This document shows positions 23,918 through 36,019 of a stretch of DNA of 64,000 bases, in pieces. The notes under the pieces were generated by a model. It did not search any database, was not told where the DNA came from, and was given only the letters and a program-made list of their open reading frames with translations. Source of the DNA: Platerodrilus igneus (taxonomy: Eukaryota; Arthropoda; Insecta; Coleoptera; Lycidae); contig JARFIW010001108.1 of assembly GCA_036346225.1 (NCBI GenBank), positions 3,060,501-3,124,500 of the forward strand. Reading direction: 5' to 3'. The position numbers and the translations under genes were made by a program. Numbering within the stretch: position 1 is the first letter of the stretch; each line of letters opens with the position of its first letter.

Positions 23918-25940
23918 GATGTGATAATGAGGTCATGAGAGGTCATTGAACACAAAATTCTATGAAAAACCATTCCAAAGAGAAGAAAAAGTAAAATTCT
24001 CCTATATTTAATTTTCTACTCTGTATAAATAAATATAAGCGTATTCCATTAGTACATAATATAAAATTTCCATGTAAAAACACATAGCATTTAGTAAAAA
24101 TTAATCTGTGTGTAAATATTTTTCTTCTGAACAATGAAAGTTGTATTGCATTTATTTCAGAATAGAAGGACCGCAAAACGAATTTAAAGTGTATATACAA
24201 AGGCATTTATTCGAAATCCTTTTGTAAATATTCGCTAGAATACGTTTCATATCCCGTAAAACAAATCTTATTGCATTTGTGAAGCATACGCACGAACCCC
24301 TCTTTAATTATGTAATTAAAACCAGTTGCTAGACATTTATTGCAGACTCCAAATTAGTCGCATACACTTTTAAAATACTAGATAAATTTCAGTGTAAAGA
24401 TATATAATTTAAAACAAAAGTAAAGCATTCATTCTCGTTAAATATACCACTTTATGAGTTTTAAATAAAACGTATCTTACTTTCAAAGAAGTTAGTTTAG
24501 AATTAGTCCAGATGTTTTGAGCATTTACGTGATTTAATAAAAGAATACGTCATTCTTTGAAGAAATGTCTGAAAACCTGTTAAATAAGCAAGCTTATGAA
24601 TAAACGTCCCAATTCGAGAAAGCGCTACTAACGGAAAAGCAATAAAAATTAGGTAACTAGCTTAAATAGCTCTAAGAGAGAGATAACATTAGCTATGCTT
24701 TGATGCATCAACAAAAAATGGGAGATGCTTTACGATAGTTATAAATTATAATTTACGGGATAAATTTTATATTATCAGCTCAGTAAAACGCAAAATTAAG
24801 GTATTTATTACATCATCCAAGATGTGATATGCTTCGAAATAAAGCTAGTAGAATCGAGAAAATGACGTATTGGGTTTGTTCTAATATATAAGACAAAAAT
24901 AATTAAAACGGAGTCATTCATTTATGATACCGTCAAGCAATATGCAAGTTTCGAGTAAAAATTAATTCTTTAATTTGTTTTACGACATGCAGCATATACG
25001 TTTCGAGTAATTTGTAATCTATTTGTTGGCGTTCCACAAGCAACATAGAACTTTGCATAACTATGAAGTATAATTATTTTGAAGAATACTACAAAAATTA
25101 AACGATCTTTGACATAAACAATCTTGGTACAAGAGCAACTACTAATTTTAATCTATTAAAAATAAATGCACTTTGCGAGCTGATATTTCTACGTAGAGTC
25201 TGATTAAAAATGGGGACTTGAAATGGAATCAGGGAGTATCCAATGCCGTTAATTACAATAGAAATGATATTTTTACAAGCGGTATAAAGACGTAGTGGAC
25301 AATATCAATTGCAGGTATAATTTCGTTTTGTCTTTTTTGTAGCCTAATAGGATATTTGAGTAAATTTAGTTAGAATAAAATTTTAATTTTTTAAAAGCTA
25401 TTTGTTGGGGGGATAATTGTTAGCAATTTTAAGGTCAGAGTTCAAAATATTTTGACCTTCACTAAATTATCTGTACAGTGTCGTTGGAAAATTACACTGA
25501 CAAATGAGATAGTAAAAGAATGGGTAAATTATCCTGAAACTATAAAGAGAATTTTGTACCTCACATAGGAGATTTTTGGATTCTACAATTGTTAACAATG
25601 GTTAGGTGAGGACTATTTTTAAGTAATCATTAGATAGGAAATTCTACCTAAGCTTAAGCTGTAAATTGTTTTTTATAAGCATTATTGATATCTGTTGAAT
25701 GTAAGAGATTCTTTAGATAATGTGTATAAAGAAAAGATGATTTTAAATTCTTAGATGACTGTTCATATACGTTTATTGGGATGTTTGTGTTTCATTTCCT
25801 TTTAATAAAGTCTATAACATATTTTCCGCAGAGCTAGCCAAGCAAGGAAAAGGATACGGTTTATTTTCTTATGCATTTTCATTAATACAATATGGCTGTA
25901 CCCAAGTCATAGCATAATTTGTGGCAACTAACGATATAGG
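23918..25940. other. No feature recognised
   Basis: AT-rich sequence. It begins with TTGATGTGATAATG after an AT tract, so part could be another LTR-like block, but no right boundary or second copy is visible. No coding frame is credible. Confidence 0.35.
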
Positions 25941-25945
25941 CAGGT

Positions 25946-26010
25946 CACACACACACGCGCACATACACACATACACACGTGTACACGCACACACACGTAC
26001 ATATATATGT
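25946..26010. repeat. (CA)n-rich microsatellite
   Basis: Imperfect CA/TG tract with interspersed TA and CG steps. Confidence 0.85.
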
Positions 26011-26058
26011 TTTGTAGTATATTTCTGGACGTATTAATATGTAAATAAATATATTTTG

Positions 26059-26109
26059 AAATTTGTGGGGTTTATTTCGTCCAACGGACGAAATAAACCT
26101 TACAAATTT
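26059..26109. repeat. Near-perfect hairpin
   Basis: GGTTTATTTCGTCC (26069-26082) and GGACGAAATAAACC (26086-26099) pair perfectly around an AAC loop. After a 2-base mismatch, AAATTTGT/ACAAATTT extends the stem. It directly precedes the second copy of the dispersed 1.65-kb repeat, but is not present beside the first. Confidence 0.8.
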
Positions 26110-26130
26110 TACAATATTAATATATATATA

Positions 26131-27792
26131 TTCTTATGCTCCACCCCCCGCTTTTTATTTATTTAATTATTTAATTTTATATAATATGTAAATATTTACT
26201 TTATGTTACGTGCTTTATCTACGTTTGGTTGGTTTATAAAACAAAACTGTATTAATATGCCTCGACTATTTGAAAACTCGTGCTCCCAGGGTATCCACCT
26301 ACTTACCGTGGGTTCAGTGGTAAGTAGATGTGTAATGCACCAACCAAACAGCACTACCTTTATTTTTGTACCTGTGATCTTTTACACTTGTATATGCCAA
26401 ATTTTATATTATACGATCCACGTAGCCTTGTGCCAAATTAATTAATATTACCAATTTATGACTTTGACGTTCAAAACACACAGTACTTACCTGTTCTACA
26501 CTTTGCCGTCGGCTTCTATGAAAACTGGCTCAAAAATCTCACTCGCCGTATGCGTCTTTACAATGAGTGGCACTATCACTACGAAAGATCTGCTGTCCAG
26601 ACTCCAGGCTTCTTTAAATTAATTTTGCTATCCCCAAATCTAAAATAAATATGACCAAATTTAGAATTTTGACTACCTTTTAATGTAACTTCCCCTGCGC
26701 TAATTTTCCTGATGTAGAATCTTCTTTACTCGTATTAATCCTCGTGCTACTCCAATGCTTTCCTTTTCTTAATCCGCTCTTTCCAAATCACTGCTTTCTT
26801 TTTCCTTTATCTGCCCTTTCCAAATCACTGCTTCCTTCTAATTACCATTCAATACCATTCTATCCATAATACCATATCCAAATCTATTCCATTAATATCG
26901 CCTTCAGTTTCAAAAATCCTATTCAATGCCTTTCTGCCTTTAATCAATCTCGTTCCCAATATCCAATTCGTTATTCCTCCTTTTCCAATCTCGCTTTATT
27001 ACACTCTTACACTTTTCAATTCGTCGTTACTATTATTATTATCTTTATTCCTTTAGCTTATCCGTACTCTTCTTTATATAAATTAAACTCGTAAACTTTT
27101 CAAAATCGTTTATTAAATCTTTATATTCAAACTTTAGCGCAGTATTACAAAACACGTCTTAAGACCAAAATATTTATAAATCGACTTCTTGTTTATCTTT
27201 TCCTAGGTGATTATTACAATTAAAATATGCCTACTCTTTAATACATTTTATACAAATTCCATCCAATAAAATCGTCCCAACAAGTTCGTGTCACTAATAC
27301 CTTATAATGTTTCTTTTACACTTTCCTATTTTATCTAAATGTTCACTCATTGGTTCCTAATACTGCACAACCCTTCAATCATATTTGACCATACTTTTCA
27401 CTTCTAATTTTGATATTACATGTTTGTCCAAAGGTTGATTCTAATAAAATAAGTGCCGAAATGTTTCACATATAAACCTGGATCTGTGTGGTGAATAGTG
27501 TAATTTCTATAGACGCATCCGGTTTCTCGATTAGCAAATGTACGTTCTATGGCTCATTAATATACAACTCAGTGTAAATCCTTGAATACTGTGCTTTATC
27601 ACGTCATCAAGTCATTGTTTTTACGTCTTGGCACTTATACTTTGACTATTATACTCCAAATACTTTAACATTTGTAAAGCACGGCAAACATAAATTTCTC
27701 AGTTACGGGATCTGATATTTGGCTTTCTTTATTTGGCATACACTACCTTCAACAAAATAACCTTTAGAACCTTTTAGGCCTTCCTAACACTT

Positions 27793-27794
<2 letters not shown>
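26131..27794 (-). mobile_element. Dispersed 1.65-kb repeat, copy 2
   Basis: It aligns with 17037-18689 from TTCTTATGCTCCACC to CACTTCAATAT. The differences are scattered substitutions and short indels, so the two copies are not recent duplicates. The (AT)n tract at its right end was later hit by a Tc1/mariner-like element. No coding capacity. The strand is a guess. Confidence 0.7.

Positions 27795-27843
<49 letters not shown>
27795..27843. repeat. (AT)n microsatellite, hit by a DNA transposon
   Basis: An AT tract that ends in TA immediately before CAGGGTG, the terminus of the Tc1/mariner-like element. Confidence 0.9.
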
Positions 27844-27846
<3 letters not shown>

Positions 27847-30364
27847 GGTGCCTTATTTCTTACACGTTGTATGGGTAACTCTGTTATTTGTGACATTAGA
27901 GAAAAGGTTAAATAAGGAAACTAGTGCAGTTTTGAATGCCGAGTTCAGCCATGAAGAGATAATTAACATACAGGGTGTAGCAAAAGCGTTATACCAAAAT
28001 AACGAAATTTTGATCTTTTTTGTTTTCCTTCGTGGTTCATTTATTGTGATAGATACAGTAAAAGGTTGTAGATATTTTTTACATTATTTTAAAAGGAGAA
28101 TAAGATAAACTTATTTGTTTTTACATGGCTTTGGTCATGTTCGAGTAAATAAGTGAGGTTATGTTTTTTTAAATGGAAACCATAATTGGGGGTAGTTCTG
28201 ATAGAAAGGCATTTTTTTCTCTTTTCAGTGATGTACTACAGTGTACATGTTCAACATAAAATTTTTTGAAAAAATTTTGTTTTTATGAAATACGAAACTT
28301 TGTATTAAATAATATGTGAATATTTGAACTGATTTTAAGAATAGCCATATGACACATAACAATAGATTTCACTTGTTTGAATAACAGAAATTAGATAGTA
28401 CTTGTTACGTCATCATTGAACAATTTAATAGTGGTGGCAATAAATACCATTAGTGCGGGTACCCTACAGTTTGAGTGAAACCTTATTCCGTAGTGCGAGT
28501 GCGTGAAGTAACATGATTCGTACTCGAATGGTAACAGAAGACAGTTGAACGAGAGACCTGAAAGCGACACCACACCAAGCGCGCGTGGTCTTGGGTAGTT
28601 TGTCGTATTTGCTCTGTTTATTACATAACCGCTACACTGCCATCGGTATTGCTACATAATAGCAATTGGTCCTTCCTTATCATTAACATTTCTAGATTAA
28701 TCTTAACAATCTTATCAACCAGTACTATTATTTTGTGTTTATACGTTCATTATTTTCTTCTAATAGCTAGAATGTCCTATACAAATGAAGAAAAAAAAGA
28801 CATGCTCTTTTGCTACTATTTTTCGAATCGTAACTCACGTGCAGCAGCGGATTTGTACTTTGAAAGATACATGGAACGTAAGCAACCACACTGTCGGATA
28901 TTTAGCAAACTTGAAAATAATCTTAAGGCATATGGTGCATTTACCAAACCTAAATTCTTACGAAAATATGAAGAAACTGTTGAAACGAATGTGTTGGCGT
29001 TTGTTAACTATAAACCAGAATCTTCTACTGCCGAAATTGCAAACCACTGTGCTACTTCTAAGGAAACTGAGATATATTCTGAAAAGTCGGAAATATCATC
29101 CCTATCACTATTCTATTTCGAATACATTGTATCCAGTGGATAATCAAAGACGGATAACATTTTGTCGTTGGTACCTTAATAAATGTGGAGAGAATTCATA
29201 TTTTTGGAGAACCATTATGTTTACTGACGAGACTAAATTTACAAATAACGGAATATTTAATCGGCATAACAAAGTATTTTATTCTCAAGAAAATCCTAAA
29301 CTTGTGCGTGAATCCAGAGATCAACATCAATTTGGTATTAATTGTTGGTGTGGAATATTTTGTGGAAAAATTGTTGGACTTTTTTTTTTATAACGACAAT
29401 TTCACCGCTGCCAATTACTTAAATTTTTTAAAACACCAACTGGAAGAATATTTAGATGAATTACCTCTTTACATCCATTACAGACCAAAGTATTTCCAAC
29501 ACGATGGTGCCCCTGCACACAGTGGTATATCAGTGAAGCAATATTTAACTGATCGTTTTGAGCACGTGATTGGTAACAAAATGGAAATTGATTAGCCTGC
29601 TCGTTCACCACAACTTATGCCGTTAGATTTTTATTTGTGGGGTGATTTAAAAAATAGAGTGTATTCTACTACTCCTCAAACGCCTGAGGATTTAATAGCT
29701 AGAATCCAAACAGCAATTGCAAGCATTGATGCACGCACAATAGAAAAAGCACTTCGTAATGTTAAAAAACGATGTGAGCTGTGCCTTCAATAAAATGGTG
29801 GGCACTTTGAACACTTTTTGAAGTGATATTATATTTAATATTTTTAACATAATTTGTTTTTGATATTTTTGTTACGTCATGCATAAGTATTTTATTATTT
29901 AATACTAAGTTTCGTATTTCATAAAAACAAAATTTTTTCAAAAATTTTTATGTTGAACATGTACACTGTAGTACATCACTGAAAAGAGAAAAAAAATGCC
30001 TTTATATCAGAACTACCGCCAATTATGGTTTCCATTTAAAAAAACATAACGTCACTTATTTACTCGAACATGACCAAAGCCATGCAGAAACAAATAAGTT
30101 TATCTTATTCTCCCTTTAAAATAATGTAAAAAATATCTACAACGTTTCACTGTATCTATCACAATAAATGAACCACGAAGCAAAACAAAAAAGATCAAAA
30201 TTTCGTTATTTTGGTATAACGCTTTTGCTACACCCTGTATGTTAATTATCTCTTCATGGCTGAACTCGGCATTCAAAACTGCACTAGTTTCTTTATTTAA
30301 CCTTTTCTCTAATGTCACAAATAACAGAGTTACCCATACAACGTGTAAGAAATAGGGCACCCTG
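27844..30364 (+). mobile_element. Tc1/mariner-like element with ~467-bp inverted repeats
   Basis: The ends are CAGGGTGCC ... GGGCACCCTG flanked by TA on both sides, the Tc1/mariner target duplication. The terminal inverted repeats are long (27844-28310 against 29897-30364) and closely similar, down to a shared TTTATGAAATACGAAACTT block at their inner edges. The interior encodes one transposase on the plus strand, now broken. Total length is 2521 bp, within a base of the element at 33.0-35.5 kb, although the two differ in sequence. It sits inside an (AT)n tract at the end of the dispersed repeat. Confidence 0.9.
28772..29826 (+). pseudogene. Mariner-like transposase, frameshifted
   Basis: The start is the ATG at 28772 (MSYTNEEKKDM), which opens a helix-turn-helix region found at the N-terminus of many insect mariner-like transposases. 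The reading then crosses three frames: about 28772-29080, then to 29393, then 29380-29826. The catalytic triad is visible: FTDE (first Asp, ~29225), QHDGAPAH (second) and PLDFYLWG (third), with about 40 residues between the second and third. The Trp codon expected before PARSP is TAG (29593-29595). A further TAA interrupts the C-terminal CLQ-NGGHFEHF segment. The triad is complete but the gene cannot be translated. Confidence 0.87.
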
Positions 30365-30467
30365 TATATAGCTAAGGCAAATAAACGCTATTTTGGTAAA
30401 TTAAGACGTTCTTTCAATTTATAATAATTAATAATCAAAGTTTCAATTTCCTTTTCTTAAAAACACT

Positions 30468-30468
<1 letters not shown>

Positions 30469-30510
<42 letters not shown>

Positions 30511-30530
30511 TATATATATATATATATATA
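30469..30530. repeat. (AT)n microsatellite, interrupted
   Basis: An AT tract with one ATAATTA interruption, abutting the left inverted repeat of the MITE. Confidence 0.85.
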
Positions 30531-30607
30531 TAAATTAATTGATTTTGTATGAATATTGGGATAATTTCGTTCGAAATAAGATAGTGGTTTGGTTTAAAAC
30601 ATTTATT

Positions 30608-30652
30608 ACACTTAACGTTTCGGAAAATTTGTTTCCTTAATCATAAGCTACA
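30608..30652 (-). ncRNA. Possible hammerhead ribozyme relic inside the MITE
   Basis: On the minus strand ATGATTA is followed by AGGAAACAAATTTTCC (a stem-II-like hairpin) and GAAACGTTAAG. The arrangement matches CTGATGA-stem II-GAAA with two changes in the first core box. A CTT/AAG pairing could start stem I. It is suggestive only, as short hairpins followed by GAAA arise by chance in AT-rich DNA. Confidence 0.25.
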
Positions 30653-30902
30653 AATAGATAGCATTAAGTTACATATATATAAAAGTTATAAATTACTTAC
30701 TTAATGTGTTTTATAGAAAACCAGTTTTGACATGTAACGTCATTTCATTGAAAGTTGTTTTTACAAGTGATGTATGTCAATACTAGCTTTCTACGTTTAA
30801 ATAATTTGAATAAAATACAAAATGTTATGATTAATTAGAAATTCTTATTTTATCTAACCAACAAATCTTCATTAAGTGTATATGTGTGTGGATATGTGTG
30901 TG

Positions 30903-30937
30903 GAGTGTGTGTGTGTGTGTGTGTGCTTATGTGTGTG

Positions 30938-31017
<80 letters not shown>
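30903..31017. repeat. (GT)n microsatellite
   Basis: A long GT/CA tract with few interruptions inside the MITE. Both overlapping open frames are Cys-Val or Thr-His repeats and not genes. Confidence 0.95.
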
Positions 31018-31020
<3 letters not shown>

Positions 31021-31269
31021 GGAAACTGGTTTGTTTTTTGGGTTGTTGTATCTGTAATTTATTAGTTTGATTTAGTTTAGTGTAAAACACTTAGTTGAGA
31101 AAATGTTATTATTTATATAAACTTTGTGTGAAGAAATCTATGAGACTGTATGTTAAGTGTAATAAATGTTTTAAACCAAACCACTATCTTATTTCGAACG
31201 AAATTATCCCAATATTCATACAAAATCAATTAATTTATAACAAATACGTTCGTTATTAAAAGCAAGATC

Positions 31270-31271
<2 letters not shown>

Positions 31272-31320
<49 letters not shown>
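31272..31320. repeat. (TA)n microsatellite
   Basis: A pure TA tract to the right of the MITE. Confidence 0.9.
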
Positions 31321-31321
<1 letters not shown>

Positions 31322-33014
31322 CAACGTTTTATATTATTTAGATGGATGGATATTTTACTGTGATTATACGTTTGGTATTATGTGATACTTTTTAAAAACA
31401 AGAAACAATTGTTAATTTTACTAAAAATTACATTCATTATTATTATTCTAAATCGCTGAGTACAAGGTGACACGTAATTGTAAGAGTTCATTATTTCAAT
31501 CAATAAAATTAACGTTTCCATTGACAAGTCACAACATTAAAGTAAATATTGAATTTATGAGAAAAAATTTGGATTGCTAAATTCCTTATGTGGGAAATAG
31601 TAGTTTGAATTGGATACATATTGTTAATAAAGTCGATTCTTGCATGGTTATGTGCGATAAACCAATCAATTTTTGTTGTGATCAGAAACCCTAATTATTG
31701 CAGTTGCCTATATAATTTTTAGCAGAATTACTATTCTTGGCGAATAGTAAAATTGTTGTACAATGTTAAGTTGTTGTAATCTGAGATTACGGTATAAATA
31801 CATTTAGTGTAATTCTAAGCGAGATTATTCTTATGTTTTACAGACAACCGCCTGTATTAAAAGTAATCCAATGATTAACAAAACTTACTGAAAAGTTTAA
31901 AGTATCTACAATTATTACAGTGTCTTCAATTATATAATTTTTGACACATTTGAAAAATTGTAAATAAACCTACACATTTTCAATTAGTTTAAATGATGAG
32001 GAATTATTTTCTTCTGTTGTTGTTTCTCAGTTTAGCACTAGTGAAAGTCTATCATAATTCAATTAAAGTTGAATAATCAAGTCGTACAGTAAGTTTTAGT
32101 AGTATTTTATATGAGGAGACTATTATTTATGGAACATTAATATTTGTATTGTTTGGAGTTGAAGGTATTGGAGGACTGACGAATAAGGCGTCATTTTAAG
32201 ACACCAAAGAATAGAGATTATTATTATAAAGTACTTGATATTTTTAACACAAATGTGCATGGTCATCGTATATGGAAATCTTTAAAATGTAGCTTATGCA
32301 CTAATAAAAGAAATTACTATTTAAAATGATATTATTTTGTACGGATATGGGTTGTATAAGCTTTACAATATTTTACTTATGCGAAAAGTAAACATTAAAA
32401 TCTTTAATTTTTTCAACAGTTTTATCGGTAGAGTGCCCTTTGTTACACATTTTTGTGTGTCCGGACACAAATTCCATTTTAAGTAATACACATTCACCTC
32501 ATAAACAAAAGCATCAATAAATATAGGTAAAGTACACTAACTTGTTAGAATACTTACAGATTGATTTGCTATTATATACTATTATTATAAAACTAGTTCT
32601 GAAATTGATACCGGTTCCAACTTAAACGTCATATTACGTATAAAAGTCCAAATGTGAGTGGTTACTTTGATAGAGTGCTAAACGTCGAAGCGACTCAAAA
32701 TTGTTCCAGCAAATAGGTATAGAAATGGGCCGTTTGAAGGTCGTACCATCGTTGTAATCCGACGACAGGTGTGAAATACAACGCTCCAACATTGAAATCC
32801 TGCTTGGGTTGGTTTTCACATCTAATCTCGTCTAATTATCGGGTAACGGGTATGTATCGGGTATCGGGTATCAAACTTCCGACCCGGATATAGAGTCATC
32901 GGGTACATACTTGTATACCCGAGTATCAGTCGTCATTTTAAATTTTTTATTTAAGTCATTATTGAATATTGTAACAAATTAAATTGTTTTATACAATCCA
33001 AACCATGAGCTATA
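31321..33014. other. Mostly unannotated; TATCGGGTA minisatellite at 32838-32930
   Basis: There is no credible gene. At 32838-32930 variants of ATCGGGTA recur (GGGTAACGGGTATG, TCGGGTATCGGGTATC, later CGGGTAC and its complement), a small degenerate minisatellite. A GTGTCCGGACAC palindrome occurs near 32457. The segment 32634-32819 is less AT-rich than its surroundings and open on the minus strand for 61 codons, but I cannot assign it. Confidence 0.45.
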
Positions 33015-33671
33015 CAGTGTGTCCAAATTTCGAGTCTCTACATTGTGATTTCAGTTATTATAAGAGATAGAAATTGAGTTAAATGGGGAAAGATTTGGAG
33101 GAATCCAGGCCAGTTTTGTATCCGTTTACAAAATTGGTGTAAGTTGTCTGGTTTTGGAGATATTCGAAGAAAACTAAAAATGACGGATTTTGTTTTTTGA
33201 TAATAAAACATGAATCATAAGTCTAACCATCACAAGACTTACACATTATTAAGACACTTTTCTAAAAGGAATATTTTAGCATAAACAGAATCATTCGACT
33301 GTCTTTTGTTTTCGAGGAAACGCCCACAACTTTTGTTTTTCTTATGGCCGCCATTTTGAATATTAAGTGAATATTATGCGCCTTAAAATTACCTTTTCAA
33401 AAATATGCCACATGTCTATAAAAAATGCAAAACTATCCTAAATTTTAAAAATAACTAAATTTGTATGTTCTTTAACGTTTGGTAATCCCAACAGGGCAAA
33501 ATTTGATTTCTGCTTTCCAAACAGTAGTAGTAGTAGTAGTACCACATACATTTTGTTAAGTAGAACTCGTAAAGTATTGGATATAAATCTTAAAATTAAC
33601 TTAAACATAAAACTGTAGCCTATCTTATCTAATTTAGGAACAAAATTAAATGTGACTGAAACAGCAAACTA

Positions 33672-34805
33672 TCATCTAAATTCCTTCCGTAGATGCTGAA
33701 AATGCTGTCCGTTTGCATCACGGAACATTCGACAATTAATTAAAACTTTCCGTACAACTCTGCTTAACGTGCGCCTATTTATAGAGTTAAGAATGTCACG
33801 GACTCTTTCCTGCAGTTCGTTTATATTATGAGGCGGTTCAAACTCATATACCTCATTTTTAGCAAAACCCCATAAATAAAAATCAAGTGGTGTAAGATCT
33901 GGTGATCTTGCCGGCCACATAATTGGTCCACTATTGCATATAAAATTTTGGCCTAAATGTTCAGCTAAAAGGGGAATTGTGGGCTGGACAACCATCTTGC
34001 TGAAACCATAGTTTTCGAAAATCATCATCATTTGGTACAAGTCCTCTAATAGCCGGAATTATTTGGTCTCTTAACAATTCCGTATATCTGGCGCCATTGA
34101 GGTTATTGACAAAATAAAAGGGTCCAATCAAATTATTACCTATAAAAGTATTAATTACATTGGTTAATTTACTAAAATATTTATATCATAATTAACTACC
34201 TAAGATACCACACCAAACGTTAAATCCATATCTCGTTTGAAATTTGCGTTGCCCCGTCAGATGATGATTTTCAGTGCTCCAGTGATGCGTGTTATGTTTT
34301 TTGAACACCCCGCAATTGGAAACCGCGTTTCGTCATTCCATATTATCAATTCTGGAAAGTTCAGTTTTTCCTCACATTTTTGGATGTACCAATTACAAAA
34401 ACGCATTCGTCTGGCGAAATCTTCTCTTTTGAGGCCTTGGACAATAGTAGGTTTATAAGGATGAAACTTTTCCTTTTTTAAAATATTATGAACAGTTGAT
34501 TTTGGAATATTAAGTTCACGGCTTACAGATCTTACGGATGTGGATGGATTTCGTGTTACCGCCTCAGTAATGCTTAGAACACGTTCCCTATTGTTTAAGT
34601 CGTATTGTTCCCTAGTCTGTTCAAAAGCACCATAATTCAGTAAATTCATTACAATTTTTCTGAAGTATGTTTTATGCGGTTGTCGTCTTTCTGGATACAA
34701 TTCCAAATATCTGGCGGATGCCGTATCAGCGTTCCGAAACGATTGTAAATAAGTATTTAGCATATCAAACTTTTCCTCATTCGAAAACTTGTAGACATGT
34801 GCCAT
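33672..34805 (-). pseudogene. Mariner-like transposase with a spliceosomal intron
   Basis: The start is ATG at 34805 (MAHVYKFSNEEKFDM), opening a helix-turn-helix domain. A second HTH follows (STSVRSVSRELNIPKSTVH), then the DDE domain with WNDETRF, FQQDGCPAH and SPDLTPLDFYLWG; all three Asp are present. A C-terminal NGQHFQHLRKEF closes the protein at 33672. The region 34140-34199 interrupts the frame exactly like an intron. Besides that I see one frameshift in a run of A near 34300 and a second break with a probable small deletion just after the second catalytic Asp near 33980. Without those two lesions the gene would be close to intact. Confidence 0.87.
34140..34199 (-). other. Predicted 60-nt intron in the transposase
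   Basis: On the minus strand the segment begins GTAGTTAATT, ends ACTTTTATAG and contains in-frame stops. Removing it joins GGTATCTTAG to GTAATAATTTG and gives the continuous phrase GILGNNLIG, as expected for WCGI-L-G-x-x-IGP in this family. GT-AG ends, a pyrimidine/T-rich 3' end and the size are normal for an insect intron. Confidence 0.75.
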
Positions 34806-35536
34806 TTTTAAATTAAAATGCAGCACCACCGGCACCAAAACTTACAACACACACAAGTTTATCTAAATTTTAGAATTTGTTTGACATATAACTGTAATTC
34901 AATTGTTTGGTTTTGTCACATACCACCGCCTACTATTATAAAACGACATCATTTTAACTCTAGTACCACCATAATTAATAATTTCTGACAAATGCTGTTT
35001 GTGTACATTATAAAATGTGTATTGTACTTTTCATAAAGTAGAAATCAAATTTTTGCCCTGTTGGGATTACCAAACGTTAAAAAACATACAAATTTAGTTA
35101 TTTTTAAAATTTAGGATAGTTTTGCAATTTTTTATAGACATGTGGCATATTTTTGAAAAGGTAATTTTAAGGCGCATAATATTCACTTAATATTCAAAAT
35201 GGCGGCCATAAGAAAAACAAAAGTTGTGGGCGTTTCCTCAAAAACAAAAGACAGTCGAATGATTCTGTTTATGCTAAAATACTCCTTTTAGAAAAGTGTC
35301 TTAATAATGTGCAAGTCTTGTGATGGTGCGACTTATGATTCATGTTTTATTATCAAAAACAAAATCCGCCATTTTAGTTTTCTTCGAATATCTCCAAAAC
35401 CAGACAACTTACACCAATTTTGTAAACGGATACAAAACTGGCCTGCATTCCTCCAAATCTTTCCCCATTTAACCCAATTTCTATCTCTTATAATAACTGA
35501 AATCACAATGTAGAGACTCGAAATTTGGACACACTG

Positions 35537-36018
35537 TATAATTCACAACAAGGACAACGAAATTTTGTTATTTCATTATATGCGAATGGGGTTGTTCGAG
35601 AAATAGAACCGCTAAAAAATGTGTCTCAGTTAAAAATAGGATTCAATTATTCAGTAGGCAAATGAATGGCTAACATAGTGAAAGTCATTTGAACTTTTTT
35701 AAATTACAATGGGTCCTGTCGTATTTTAATCTATTATACATCAGTTGCAGGTAAACCAGAAATGCATGAGTCAAACTTTTCTGTTTGCTAACAAAAGGGT
35801 CTGTAGAATTTCTAAAAGAGGCAATGGGTTTTAAATGAATAGACCGACGCATATTGCTTCTTAAAGAAATGAAAAAGTTAGTTCATATTTATACACCGAG
35901 ATTAAGGTGAACCATCAAGACGCTTTTTTCTACATAGATATCAAATATATGTTACCTAGTAAAATGTAATGTTTCTAACCAATGGTTATATGTAATTAAT
36001 TGGTCATCATCATTCATC
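35537..36018. other. No feature recognised
   Basis: AT-rich sequence between the mariner-like element and a LINE fragment. Confidence 0.4.
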
Positions 36019-36019
36019 A

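Larger units (their letters stand above)
30531..31237. mobile_element. MITE with 86-bp inverted repeats and expanded (GT)n core
   Basis: The left arm (30531-30616) and the right arm (31152-31237) are inverted copies with no mismatch that I can find. Their outer ends are TAAATTAATTG/CAATTAATTTA, with TA at the edge. The interior is non-coding and dominated by a long GT tract. It lacks a transposase and depends on another element. Unmutated arms suggest recent activity or gene conversion. The sequence of neither arm matches the inverted repeats of the two Tc1/mariner-like elements nearby. Confidence 0.85.
33015..35536 (-). mobile_element. Tc1/mariner-like element with ~500-bp inverted repeats
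   Basis: The termini are CAGTGTGTCC ... GGACACACTG with TA on both sides. The inverted repeats run about 33015-33515 and 35036-35536, with few differences. A minus-strand transposase gene lies between, and the non-repeat interior also holds an (AGT)n run at 33523-33540. Length is 2522 bp. It is from the same broad transposase group as the element at 27.8 kb but has different termini. Confidence 0.9.

Noticed and set aside
17037..27794. The two 1.65-kb repeats as LTRs of one element
   Set aside because: The 7.4 kb between them holds a pogo relic, a satellite and spacer, no gag-pol, primer site or polypurine tract, and the copies are too divergent relative to the other LTR pairs.
30872..31090. 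Thr-His and Cys-Val frames
   Set aside because: Pure products of the GT microsatellite.
32634..32819. Possible hAT transposase C-terminus on the minus strand
   Set aside because: One phrase (PICWNNFESLRRLAL) is faintly like a hAT dimerisation segment, but no second motif supports it.
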